Source of the DNA: Betaproteobacteria bacterium
GTDB taxonomy: Bacteria; Pseudomonadota; Gammaproteobacteria; Burkholderiales; Burkholderiaceae_A
Assembly: GCA_016868305.1 (NCBI GenBank)
Contig: VGHK01000003.1
Coordinates: forward strand, 1 to 64,000
Reading direction: 5' to 3'
Length of the DNA: 64,000 bases
Positions 8,163 to 15,578 of this stretch are shown one piece after another. Within the stretch, counting starts at the first letter, position 1; each line of letters opens with the position of its first letter. Both the position numbers and the translations under genes were made by a program. A model generated the notes under the pieces. That model saw only the letters and a program-made list of their open reading frames with translations, searched no databases and had not been told where the DNA came from.

Positions 8163-8748
8163 GGCTGTCTCTGTTCCGAGTTGTATTCGATTCGGCTTTT
8201 CTGTCTTTTGCCAGTCGTTGTTGTTTTCTGCTGACTCGTACGGCGATCACAATCCGCCACAGGGCAATGGTGAGAAAGTAGGAGATTACTGCTCCCACCA
8301 CGGCGAAGATAGACAGACCCAGAAACATGGGCTTAGCGACATCGCCCACCGCATGCCAGCTAAATAATGAGGCGGGTTCGGTCGGGAGCACGGTGCCTTC
8401 CATGGCCGCTATCGAGGCGGGGTCAGGAGGCTGCCCGAGGATCAGGGTTCCCAGTTGATAGGCCAGAATAAAGATCGGCGCATAGGTAAATGGGTTTGAT
8501 ATCAGCGTGCTAAAGATTGCAACAGGAATATTGGCGCGAAACAAAATGGCACAGACCACAGCGCCGACGCTCTGCAGAACCGGAATAAGAAAACCCCAGA
8601 ACACCCCGATAGCAACGCTTTTGGGTACGGTTCGGCGGTTGAACTGCCAGAGCCAGGGACGATGTAGCAAAGGGCCAAGCCAGCGCAGCAGGCGGCTGGA
8701 GTGAATGGTTTCGGGTGCGGGCAGCCACTTGCTCACAAACTTCTTCAT
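8155..8748 (-). CDS. DUF2062 family membrane protein
   Basis: A 197-residue protein matching the DUF2062 pattern: a basic N-terminus, RTVPKSVAIGVFWGFLIPV, then PVAIFSTLISNPFTYAPIF with the characteristic N-P-F/W-T motif, and two further hydrophobic segments near the C-terminus. The function of the family is unknown; some members are fused to or lie beside cell-envelope enzymes. It lies 42 bases downstream of the DUF1850 gene and may be the last gene of the TAXI transporter operon, though it could have its own promoter. Its 3' end overlaps the hemN remnant. Confidence 0.85.
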   Translation of the reverse strand: MKKFVSKWLPAPETIHSSRLLRWLGPLLHRPWLWQFNRRTVPKSVAIGVFWGFLIPVLQSVGAVVCAILFRANIPVAIFSTLISNPFTYAPIFILAYQLGTLILGQPPDPASIAAMEGTVLPTEPASLFSWHAVGDVAKPMFLGLSIFAVVGAVISYFLTIALWRIVIAVRVSRKQQRLAKDRKAESNTTRNRDSLK

Positions 8749-8790
8749 CGTGGCCGGGATTTTGTCAGGAAATGTGACGTTGTGGGGTCT

Positions 8791-9246
8791 TCATGGCGAA
8801 GTTTTTTCGCAGGCCCAGAGCAGGGTAACCCCGCCATCGGAGGGCATTATTTTAGACATATTGCGGCAGGTATCTGCAAGGCAGAGACTGAAGTCTTCGG
8901 TAAAAAACGACCGCGACAGTCGTAATGTGGGCAGAGCCACCTGCGCAGGTTGGTACTGGAACCAGCCATCGATTAACTGGCTGTCGGGCCCGGGTTCCAT
9001 ACCGGCCCCAGATCCCTTTACGCGCGCCCGCACAGGCACCAGCAGGATACCGGAATCTTCCCCTTGACCCGCCCGAACCTGAGCATCACGGGCCACCCGG
9101 TAGTCTTCTTCCCAGCGCTGCTTCTCAATGGAATGGGTCCAGGCGAGCGTAAAGGATTCTGTGGGAATGAATACGGTTGTCGCTGGGCTCATGGCAGCCT
9201 CCAGGGCAAGGCAGATACCCAGTATGCTGCTGCCTACGGTCGCCAC
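8791..9246 (-). CDS. DUF1850 protein associated with TAXI-TRAP transporters
   Basis: Small protein with the DUF1850 pattern: FTLAWTHSIEKQRWEEDYRV near the start, ARVKGSGAGMEPG in the middle, and FSLCLADTC near the end. The family is found mostly beside TAXI-type TRAP transporters, as here, and probably acts outside the cytoplasm. Start choice is open. The ORF begins with GTG at 9246, giving a signal-like segment of Gly, Leu and Ala residues, but its GGGGA site is too close. The ATG at 9192 has an ideal GGAGG five bases upstream but would lose that segment. Spacing to the permease is 16 bases. Function unknown. Confidence 0.78.
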   Translation of the reverse strand: MATVGSSILGICLALEAAMSPATTVFIPTESFTLAWTHSIEKQRWEEDYRVARDAQVRAGQGEDSGILLVPVRARVKGSGAGMEPGPDSQLIDGWFQYQPAQVALPTLRLSRSFFTEDFSLCLADTCRNMSKIMPSDGGVTLLWACEKTSP

Positions 9247-9262
9247 TCCCCGTGAACCCTGC

Positions 9263-11305
9263 CTACGGGGTTGGGGGTGCGATCTGCCCCGCTGCGATAC
9301 GCCGCTGCCGCCAGTAGTGCCAGGCTATCAACAGGGCCACCAGGCCAAGCCCGATTTCGTCGGTTATTGGCAGGGCGACCACCAACAGGCTTGCGGCACC
9401 AATCGCCCATAGCCTCTCCCACCAGGCCAGAGGCCCAAGGAGAAACCCGATAGCCCCAGCCCCCCACATGCCAATGGCCACCAGCGCCTTGAAGACGATC
9501 CAGGTGGTATCGAGCCAGGTGCCTGCCTGCAGCATGAGCGCTGGGCTATAGACAGCCATATAGGGAACAATAAATCCCGCAATGGCAACGCGTATGGCCT
9601 GCAGACTGATCTTCAGCCCCCGCTCTTTGGCAATCGGCGCGGCGGCGAAGGCCGCAAGGGCCACCGGCGGCGTGAGGTCTGCCATGATGCCAAAGTAAAA
9701 GACAAACATGTGCGAGACGATCAGGGGCACTCCCAGTTCAAGCAGTATGGGCGCGGCCAACGAACTGGTAATGATGTAGTTGGGGATCGTGGGAATGCCC
9801 ATGCCAAGCACCAGGCAGGTGATCATGGTGAGAAAAAGCGCCAGAAAGAGGCTCTGCTCCCCAATGCCGATGACCTTGCCACCCACTTCGGCCGCAACCC
9901 CTGTAAGGTTGATGACACCGATGATGACCCCTACCAGGGCGCAGGCAATGCCTACCGGCAGGGCATGCCGGGCCCCTTCCACCATGGCCTTGAGGGCCAA
10001 GGACCGTGTGTCTTGCCCCTGGCGCACGGCATAGCTCAGGCCAATAAGCAGGAAGATGACAACAAAAAAGATGCCCACCCCGTAGGCAAAAAATCCCGAG
10101 CAGCCTATGCCTAGCAGGATCCAAAAGACCATGCGTAGCGGCAGACTCGGTAGGCCTGAGGCAACACAGACTCCGAATATCAGAATGATGGTGAGCGCCA
10201 GGCCAACGCTGCCCGAGAATAAGGGCGTAAATCCGGAGAAAAGCAGGCCGACCAGGCCTGCCAGTGGAATGATGAGATACCACTGCTTCTTGATAGCGGC
10301 AAAGGGGTCGGGGCACTGGTCTTTGGGAAGCCCGAGCAGCGAGCACCGGCCGGCCTCGAGATGCACCATCCAGAAGGCGGTGGTGAAATAGAGCAAGGCA
10401 GGAATGAGCGCTGCGATACAGATCTGCAGGTACGGCACATTAATAGTCTCGGCCATGATGAACGCCACAGCGCCCATCACGGGGGGCATGATCTGCCCCC
10501 CCATGCTTGAGGTTGCCTCTACGCCCCCGGCAAAGGCTGGTCGATAGCCAAATTGCTTCATCAGGGGAATGGTGAGTTGGCCGGTGGTGACGACGTTGGC
10601 CACTCCCGACCCATTAATCGTTCCCATCAGCCCGGAGGAGATCACCGCAACCTTTGCAGGGCCGCCACGGGTATGCCCCACCGTACCCATAGCGAAGTCG
10701 GTGAATAGCCGGATCATACCGGCTTGCTCGAGAAAAGCGCCAAAGAGAATAAAGAGAAAAATATAGGTGGAAGAGACATAGGTTGGCGTGCCAAAAATAC
10801 CTTCTGTGCCAAAGCCCAGGGTGCCCACGACCTGATCAAGACCGAAGCCCCGGTGGGCCAGTGCGCCGGGCAGGTATTCTCCAAACATGGCGTAGGCCAA
10901 GAAAACCGCGCAGATGATCGGCAGTCCAAGCCCCATGACGCGTCGGGCAGCTTCAAATACCAATACGATGGTGACGATTCCTACCACCCAGTCGGCGGGG
11001 ATGAGTTCGCCGGCGCGCACGGTAAGGTCGGCCTCGTAGATCCAGTGATAAAAGCTCAGTCCAAACCCTGCCCAGGCCAATACCCACGAAATTGGGCCAG
11101 TGCGCCGGCCCTCTTGAGGCGATGCGGGATAGATCAGGTAAATAAGCAGAAGCAAAAAACCTACATGAAAGGCGCGAATCACCTGGCTTGAGAGCGGGTG
11201 AAACGAGGACATGACGAGCTGGAAGAGGCAGAAGGCAACCGCCACCCAGAAGATGGGCTTGGTCTTGTTCTGCGTGAAATAACTACCGAGAGCGGTATCG
11301 GTCAC
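9263..11305 (-). CDS. TRAP transporter fused 4TM/12TM permease (TAXI type)
   Basis: A 680-residue permease in which the small (DctQ-like) and large (DctM-like) TRAP subunits are fused, the usual arrangement for TAXI-type TRAP systems. The N-terminal part supplies several helices. The DctM-like part shows GAFLEQAGMIRLFTD, GPAKVAVISSGLMGTINGSG and MGGQIMPPVMGAVAFIMAE, all typical of the fused family. It is encoded after its binding protein and before a DUF1850 gene. The ATG at 11305 lies 85 bases after the binding-protein gene, and that gap contains a strong hairpin. The substrate is unknown; TAXI proteins often bind glutamate or other carboxylates. Confidence 0.93.
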   Translation of the reverse strand: MTDTALGSYFTQNKTKPIFWVAVAFCLFQLVMSSFHPLSSQVIRAFHVGFLLLLIYLIYPASPQEGRRTGPISWVLAWAGFGLSFYHWIYEADLTVRAGELIPADWVVGIVTIVLVFEAARRVMGLGLPIICAVFLAYAMFGEYLPGALAHRGFGLDQVVGTLGFGTEGIFGTPTYVSSTYIFLFILFGAFLEQAGMIRLFTDFAMGTVGHTRGGPAKVAVISSGLMGTINGSGVANVVTTGQLTIPLMKQFGYRPAFAGGVEATSSMGGQIMPPVMGAVAFIMAETINVPYLQICIAALIPALLYFTTAFWMVHLEAGRCSLLGLPKDQCPDPFAAIKKQWYLIIPLAGLVGLLFSGFTPLFSGSVGLALTIILIFGVCVASGLPSLPLRMVFWILLGIGCSGFFAYGVGIFFVVIFLLIGLSYAVRQGQDTRSLALKAMVEGARHALPVGIACALVGVIIGVINLTGVAAEVGGKVIGIGEQSLFLALFLTMITCLVLGMGIPTIPNYIITSSLAAPILLELGVPLIVSHMFVFYFGIMADLTPPVALAAFAAAPIAKERGLKISLQAIRVAIAGFIVPYMAVYSPALMLQAGTWLDTTWIVFKALVAIGMWGAGAIGFLLGPLAWWERLWAIGAASLLVVALPITDEIGLGLVALLIAWHYWRQRRIAAGQIAPPTP

Positions 11306-11338
11306 GTATCTGTCCCTTGGAGGCCCACCTAGAGAAAC

Positions 11339-11367
11339 GCCCCGCCTTCCTTTCGGGAAAGCGGGGC
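11339..11367 (-). repeat. Intercistronic hairpin between TAXI binding protein and permease genes
   Basis: GCCCCGC, mismatch, TTCC, five-base loop, GGAA, GCGGGGC form a stable 11-pair stem with one mismatch. No U-tract follows in the direction of transcription, so it is more likely an mRNA-stabilising or processing element than a full terminator. Such elements are common after binding-protein genes that need higher expression than the permease. Confidence 0.6.
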
Positions 11368-11390
11368 GGGACCACGGACTCTTCGAGGGT

Positions 11391-12362
11391 TTACTTTAGA
11401 ACACCCACTTCACGGTAGTAGCGCTCAGCGCCTGGGTGGAGCGGTACGGGCATTCCTTTTGTGGCATTGGGCCGTTGCATTGCCTTCGCGGCGTTGTGGG
11501 CGGCATGCATCGTATCAAGGTTGTCATACAGGGCCTTGGTCATTTGATAGGCAAGCTCATCCGACACGCCCGTATGGGTCACCAGGAAGTTGGGGATCGC
11601 TGCCGTAGGAATATCGGTGGTCTGCCCGGTGTAGGTATTGGCTGGAATAACCGTAGGCTGGTAGGCAGGATCACCGACCTTGGCCACAACATCGGCAGGG
11701 ATAGGAATAACCACGATCTTGATTGCGGTGGACAGGTCACGGATGGAGGCAACCCCAAGCCCCGCAGACTGCAGGGTGGCATCGAGCTGGCGGTTCTTGA
11801 TGAGCTCTACTGACTCGGCAAATGGCAGATATTCCACCCTGGCGAGGTCGTTGTAGGTAAGCCCTGCTGCCCGGAAGATCGCACGGGCATTGAGTTCCGT
11901 GCCCGAACGCGCGGCGCCCACCGAAAGCCTCTTGCCTTTGAGGTCCGCAAGGGTTCTGATACCTGAGTCGACATTGGCAACAATCTGGATGTAGTTGTTG
12001 TACGTGGCAGACAGGCCCCGAAGCTTATCGAGCTTGGTCTTGAACCCGGCATCTTCTACGCCATTCCAGGCGTCTGATAAGGCGTCGGCCAGGGTGAAGG
12101 CCAGTTCACCGCGGCCTGCCTGAAGCAGGTTGAGGTTTTCGGCCGAGGCCTTTGTCACCTGTGCCGTGGACCGGACATTAGGGATTGCCTTGGCGTAGAC
12201 CTGCGACAGCGCTACCCCGAGCGGGTAGTAGACCCCTGCCTGGCCTCCCGTAAGAACATTGACGAACTGCTGCTGAGCCTGAACCGCTGGCAGTGAGAAA
12301 ATCGCTGCAGAGGCGATAATGGCGGCGAAAGACCTCCGCAGGACACGATGGGTAAGGGTCAT
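11391..12362 (-). CDS. TAXI family TRAP transporter periplasmic binding protein
   Basis: Periplasmic solute receptor of the TAXI type. The start is the ATG at 12362, behind CAGGAG with good spacing; the longer ORF-track version adds 44 residues without support. A signal peptide runs to about residue 29 (SLPAVQAQQQ). The mature protein opens FVNVLTGGQAGVYYPLGVAL, the hallmark of the family, and contains GKRLSVGAARSGTELNARAI, the family's central segment. Length 323 matches. It is the first gene of the operon with the fused permease and DUF1850 genes. Ligand not identifiable. Confidence 0.92.
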   Translation of the reverse strand: MTLTHRVLRRSFAAIIASAAIFSLPAVQAQQQFVNVLTGGQAGVYYPLGVALSQVYAKAIPNVRSTAQVTKASAENLNLLQAGRGELAFTLADALSDAWNGVEDAGFKTKLDKLRGLSATYNNYIQIVANVDSGIRTLADLKGKRLSVGAARSGTELNARAIFRAAGLTYNDLARVEYLPFAESVELIKNRQLDATLQSAGLGVASIRDLSTAIKIVVIPIPADVVAKVGDPAYQPTVIPANTYTGQTTDIPTAAIPNFLVTHTGVSDELAYQMTKALYDNLDTMHAAHNAAKAMQRPNATKGMPVPLHPGAERYYREVGVLK

Positions 12363-12468
12363 AACTGGCTCCTGTGTGTATCGTTGTAAGTAACTGCGCA
12401 ACGTATCACAGTGCCATGTACGCGTGCGGATCCCTATCGGGAGTTTTACCAATAAGAGGAAGATAAGA

Positions 12469-12771
12469 ATGAACCTTGCGCATGACCTGACCACCGCAGA
12501 TAGCCCTATGAGCTTTGAGGCCTATGAGGCTTTTATTGCCCCTATTCGTGCCCGGTACGAGCGTACCCAGCGGCTCTTTGGGGGCGTCTTTTTCTTGTTG
12601 TTTATCGCGGCATGCGCCGCGCTGTATTTTGAAGAGGTCAGCCAGGGGCTGCTTTTTGGGCTTATCTCGATCTACTTTTTGGTGCGTTCCACAGAAGCCT
12701 CTCTGGCCATGGATGTGCTTGATGGCCAGAGGGTTGCTCTTTTGGTGCATCGACCCGATGCCTCAGGGTAA
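12469..12771 (+). CDS. Small membrane protein, unknown function
   Basis: A 100-residue protein starting at the ATG at 12469 behind AAGAGGA; the ORF track begins at an upstream GTG without support. Residues about 38-56 (FGGVFFLLFIAACAALYF) and 62-75 are hydrophobic, giving one or two membrane helices between a charged N-terminus and a polar C-terminus. It is divergent from the TAXI operon and convergent with the kinase/ZorAB-type operon. I do not recognise a family; it appears to stand alone. Confidence 0.6.
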   Translation: MNLAHDLTTADSPMSFEAYEAFIAPIRARYERTQRLFGGVFFLLFIAACAALYFEEVSQGLLFGLISIYFLVRSTEASLAMDVLDGQRVALLVHRPDASG

Positions 12772-12820
12772 GCCGAAGTCTGGTGCTGGCAGTTCCCAAA
12801 GGGTCTGGATCTGCCCTAGC

Positions 12821-13369
12821 TTAGTCCCCCTGAAGGCTGCGCAGTCGATTCAGTGCGTCTTGGTTCCGGCGTCGACGACGTTCATGCTGCTGGCGCTCGG
12901 CGGGCTGCGAGGCTTTCGCGGTTGGTTCGGCAGTTTCGGGCTGCCCCTTATGCGTTGAGGGTGGCGCAGCAGGCGCACTCATGGCAATGGCCTGTTGGGG
13001 CGGTGTTGGCACCTGATCGGTGGGGGCCGAAGGCGCAGCTGACTGGTCTTGAGCTTCCAGATCCGGAAGGTCATCGGCCAGGGCGCCTTTGGGCAGGCCG
13101 ATGGGATTGAGGATTTTCGAAGACGTGCGGTCTCGGCTGTAGTGCACAGGCACTTTGGGCGCGGTCTTCATTCGGCGTGCGGAGGGCGCGCCCGCTCCGA
13201 CACCTGCTTGGGTCGGCGGTGCAGGGTCAGGCTGCCCGAGCCGCATCACCGACTCGGCGTCGAGCAGTCGAGGGGTCCATCCACGAGGGGGGGCTGCCAG
13301 ACTGTCTGCGCCCATAGAGAGCCGCAACTGGTTGAGGCCAGGGTGGTCCAGAAAGTTGCTGAGCTTCAT
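12821..13369 (-). CDS. Proline/alanine-rich protein, last gene of the ZorAB-kinase operon
   Basis: A 182-residue soluble protein beginning 9 bases after the ZorB-like stop, so clearly in the same transcript. The N-terminal 50 residues look structured (NFLDHPGLNQLRLSMGADSL). The middle is low-complexity, rich in Pro, Ala and Gln. The C-terminus is basic and helical (ERRRRRNQDALNRLRSLQGD). No signal peptide or membrane segment. I do not recognise a family. Low complexity and many Ser/Thr make it a conceivable substrate of the operon's kinase, but that is speculation. Confidence 0.6.
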   Translation of the reverse strand: MKLSNFLDHPGLNQLRLSMGADSLAAPPRGWTPRLLDAESVMRLGQPDPAPPTQAGVGAGAPSARRMKTAPKVPVHYSRDRTSSKILNPIGLPKGALADDLPDLEAQDQSAAPSAPTDQVPTPPQQAIAMSAPAAPPSTHKGQPETAEPTAKASQPAERQQHERRRRRNQDALNRLRSLQGD

Positions 13370-13378
13370 CGCGCGGTA

Positions 13379-14074
13379 TCAGTATGCGGGGGCTGCGATG
13401 GACCGTGCGATCTTCGCCAGCCGCTCATCCGCATTGGTAACGATTCGAAATTCCACCCGCTGCGAGGCCGCCTCGTCAATACGTTGTCCCTGGCTCAAGA
13501 TGGGCCGCGATGAGGAAAGGCCATTGGCGGTCAGGCGCTCAATAAGCCAGGCCTCTTGAGCCCTCGCGCTGGGCAGCTGCATGACATATTCCAATGTGGA
13601 GCGCGTTCGCGCCTGAGACAGGGCCATGTTCTTAAAATAGGCATCTAGCCGGGATGGCGCGGCAGACCAGAAGGTGGAGGTATGTCCTTCGATGCGAACC
13701 TCTTTCACCGTATCAATGAACTTCTCGTTGGTAAGAATTGCGAGATAGCGGGGAATGAAGTCTTTCAGGATGTTCTGAAAGAGCGGCCTGAGCTGGTCGG
13801 ATCCGGTACTGAAGAGAACTTCAGGATTCTTAAATCGGATTGTCATATCTCCCAGAAGCTCTGCATCCCATTCCTGAAAGTTTTCGGCAAACTCGCTCTG
13901 CAGGGCACGGTGCAGGTCTTCCCGCGTGATTTCATACTCTTTGACGATAAGGGTAGTGGTCTGCTCAACCCGCGTCATGTAGAGGGCCGCCAGCAGCAGA
14001 AAGACCATCATCAGGCCCATCATGAGGTCGCTTAGCGGAATCCAGTGGCTGTTGTTACCGGAGCTGTCTGACAT
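13379..14074 (-). CDS. ZorB-like MotB/OmpA-domain stator protein
   Basis: A 231-residue inner-membrane protein with a single N-terminal helix (about 13-33, IPLSDLMMGLMMVFLLLAAL) carrying an Asp at position 16, the place of the proton- or ion-carrying Asp of MotB and ZorB. A helical linker leads to an OmpA-like peptidoglycan-binding domain with VRIEGHTS, LSQARTRSTLEYVM and a late QRVEFRIV. This combination matches ZorB of Zorya systems better than flagellar MotB, and no flagellar genes are near. It follows the ZorA-like gene after 75 bases. Probable role: peptidoglycan-anchored ion-channel subunit of a membrane motor, with ZorA (family-based inference). Confidence 0.85.
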   Translation of the reverse strand: MSDSSGNNSHWIPLSDLMMGLMMVFLLLAALYMTRVEQTTTLIVKEYEITREDLHRALQSEFAENFQEWDAELLGDMTIRFKNPEVLFSTGSDQLRPLFQNILKDFIPRYLAILTNEKFIDTVKEVRIEGHTSTFWSAAPSRLDAYFKNMALSQARTRSTLEYVMQLPSARAQEAWLIERLTANGLSSSRPILSQGQRIDEAASQRVEFRIVTNADERLAKIARSIAAPAY

Positions 14075-14149
14075 ACCAGGGGGCCTGAGGGGGTGCTCTT
14101 ATGGGAGAGTCTGGGAAGGGGGCTGCGGGGCTATGGCGTCTGAGGGCGC

Positions 14150-15511
14150 TTAGATTTTCCGAGCCATCTGCACCACCTCGCGTAGCCGCTCGGTAAGGGG
14201 CAGGTAGTCTTCTACAAACCGGTTGCTAAGCGCAGCAAGCTGACCCGCCAGAGCCTCCAGGGCGTCGTTAAGCTCTTTTTGCAGGCCCTTATCGAGCGCT
14301 AACACCCCTTCTTTGATGACACGGGCATTGTCCTGCAGGCCTTTTTTGAGTTCGTCCTGGGCCTGGCTGATGACTTCGCTGATCTGCTTTCGGAAGTCTG
14401 CCTGGCTGAGCTGCATCTGCACCCCAAGGTTCTCCGTGGCCCTTGCCATGGCCTGCTGCACGCGGGCGAGCTCCTCTTCCTGGGTCTTTGCGGTGCTGGC
14501 GACAATCCCACGCAGCTCTTGGTTGGCACCCAGAATCTCACCGGCCATTTCGTCAGAGACTGCGATGATCTTGTCTCGGATCTGACCAAGGCCTTGTTCC
14601 ACCTGGGTGAGCATCTCACTGGCCTTCTGCGAGAAGGTAGGCGTTACCGCACTCATCTGACCGAGCACATCGGCAAGGGCGCGCTGCTGGGCGAGCAGCA
14701 TGTCGCGGCCATTATTTAAGAACTCGATCTGCTCGGCCAAGGCCTGGGCGACCTTCTCGAATTGTCCAGCACTGGCCACGATGGTCTGCAGCGTGGCCGC
14801 TGCCTGGGCCAGTTCGCCAGCGGCCTCTCGTTGGCGCGCCTGCAGCAGGTCGAGCTCGTCTTTGTACTGCTGCTGCCAGACCACGAGGCGCTCCACCGCA
14901 AGGTTGAGCTGTTTGAAGTTGTCGCCGAACTGACTGCTAAGCTTTTCGTTGAAGTCACGAATCACTGATTCGAGCGCCTGAACGATTGCCTTCTGGTTGT
15001 TCTCCACCATGTGGGTGGCAAAGCCCCGGAACTCGGCGATCAGGGCCTCAGACTGGGCGCTTGCCTCTTCACGACCGCCAGAAATCTGGCTGCTGAGGCT
15101 CTGGGGCTCTGGGCCGGTAATCGCCCGGCGCAGACCCTGCAGGGCCACGACCACATCGTTGAGACTGGCGTTTCCGGCGGGGCCGTCTTCTTCTTCTTCG
15201 ATCTCTTGGCGCACCTTACGAAACCGCTGGGCAAATCGCAGCGTGAGGGCGCCGAAGACGCCTGCGAGCGAGGCCCAGAATGCGGTACGGATGCCCCCCA
15301 GAAGGCTAGGCACACTAGACTGAATGTCGTTGGGGTTAAAGCCGAAGAGTGCCACGGTGATTCCGGTAAAGCAGCCGAGAATGCCCATGGTGGTAAGCAC
15401 CTCGGGGCCATGGACTACGCTGAACCGGTCGAACCGAATATGAAAGAAGAGGGTCACCAGAGCAATGCTGGCGATAAAGAGAATCTCGAGAAGCAGGGTG
15501 ACATTGGTCAT
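14150..15511 (-). CDS. ZorA-like MotA/ExbB-family protein with long helical tail
   Basis: A 453-residue protein with three N-terminal membrane helices (about 5-26, 38-58, 68-92). The second carries LTTMGILGCFTGITVALFGF and the third SVPSLLGGIRTAFWASLAG, the MotA/TolQ/ExbB channel core. From about residue 120 to the end it is almost entirely predicted helix rich in Ala, Gln, Glu and Leu, including QLNLAVERLVVWQQQYKDEL, a segment I associate with ZorA tails. Such cytoplasmic tails are what distinguish ZorA from ExbB. With the ZorB-like product it should form an ion-driven complex. No ZorC, ZorD or ZorE gene is nearby; upstream lie a kinase, phosphatase and vWA gene. Confidence 0.87.
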   Translation of the reverse strand: MTNVTLLLEILFIASIALVTLFFHIRFDRFSVVHGPEVLTTMGILGCFTGITVALFGFNPNDIQSSVPSLLGGIRTAFWASLAGVFGALTLRFAQRFRKVRQEIEEEEDGPAGNASLNDVVVALQGLRRAITGPEPQSLSSQISGGREEASAQSEALIAEFRGFATHMVENNQKAIVQALESVIRDFNEKLSSQFGDNFKQLNLAVERLVVWQQQYKDELDLLQARQREAAGELAQAAATLQTIVASAGQFEKVAQALAEQIEFLNNGRDMLLAQQRALADVLGQMSAVTPTFSQKASEMLTQVEQGLGQIRDKIIAVSDEMAGEILGANQELRGIVASTAKTQEEELARVQQAMARATENLGVQMQLSQADFRKQISEVISQAQDELKKGLQDNARVIKEGVLALDKGLQKELNDALEALAGQLAALSNRFVEDYLPLTERLREVVQMARKI

Positions 15512-15578
15512 GAGACGAAGCCTAGAGGATTGTTACGTGTCCGCCAAGAAGTATGCACGCGCATGCCCAGTCTACCCT

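Noticed and set aside
13379-15511. Flagellar MotA/MotB or TolQ/TolR.
   Set aside because: No flagellar or tol/pal genes around, and the long helical tail and motif set fit ZorA/ZorB better.
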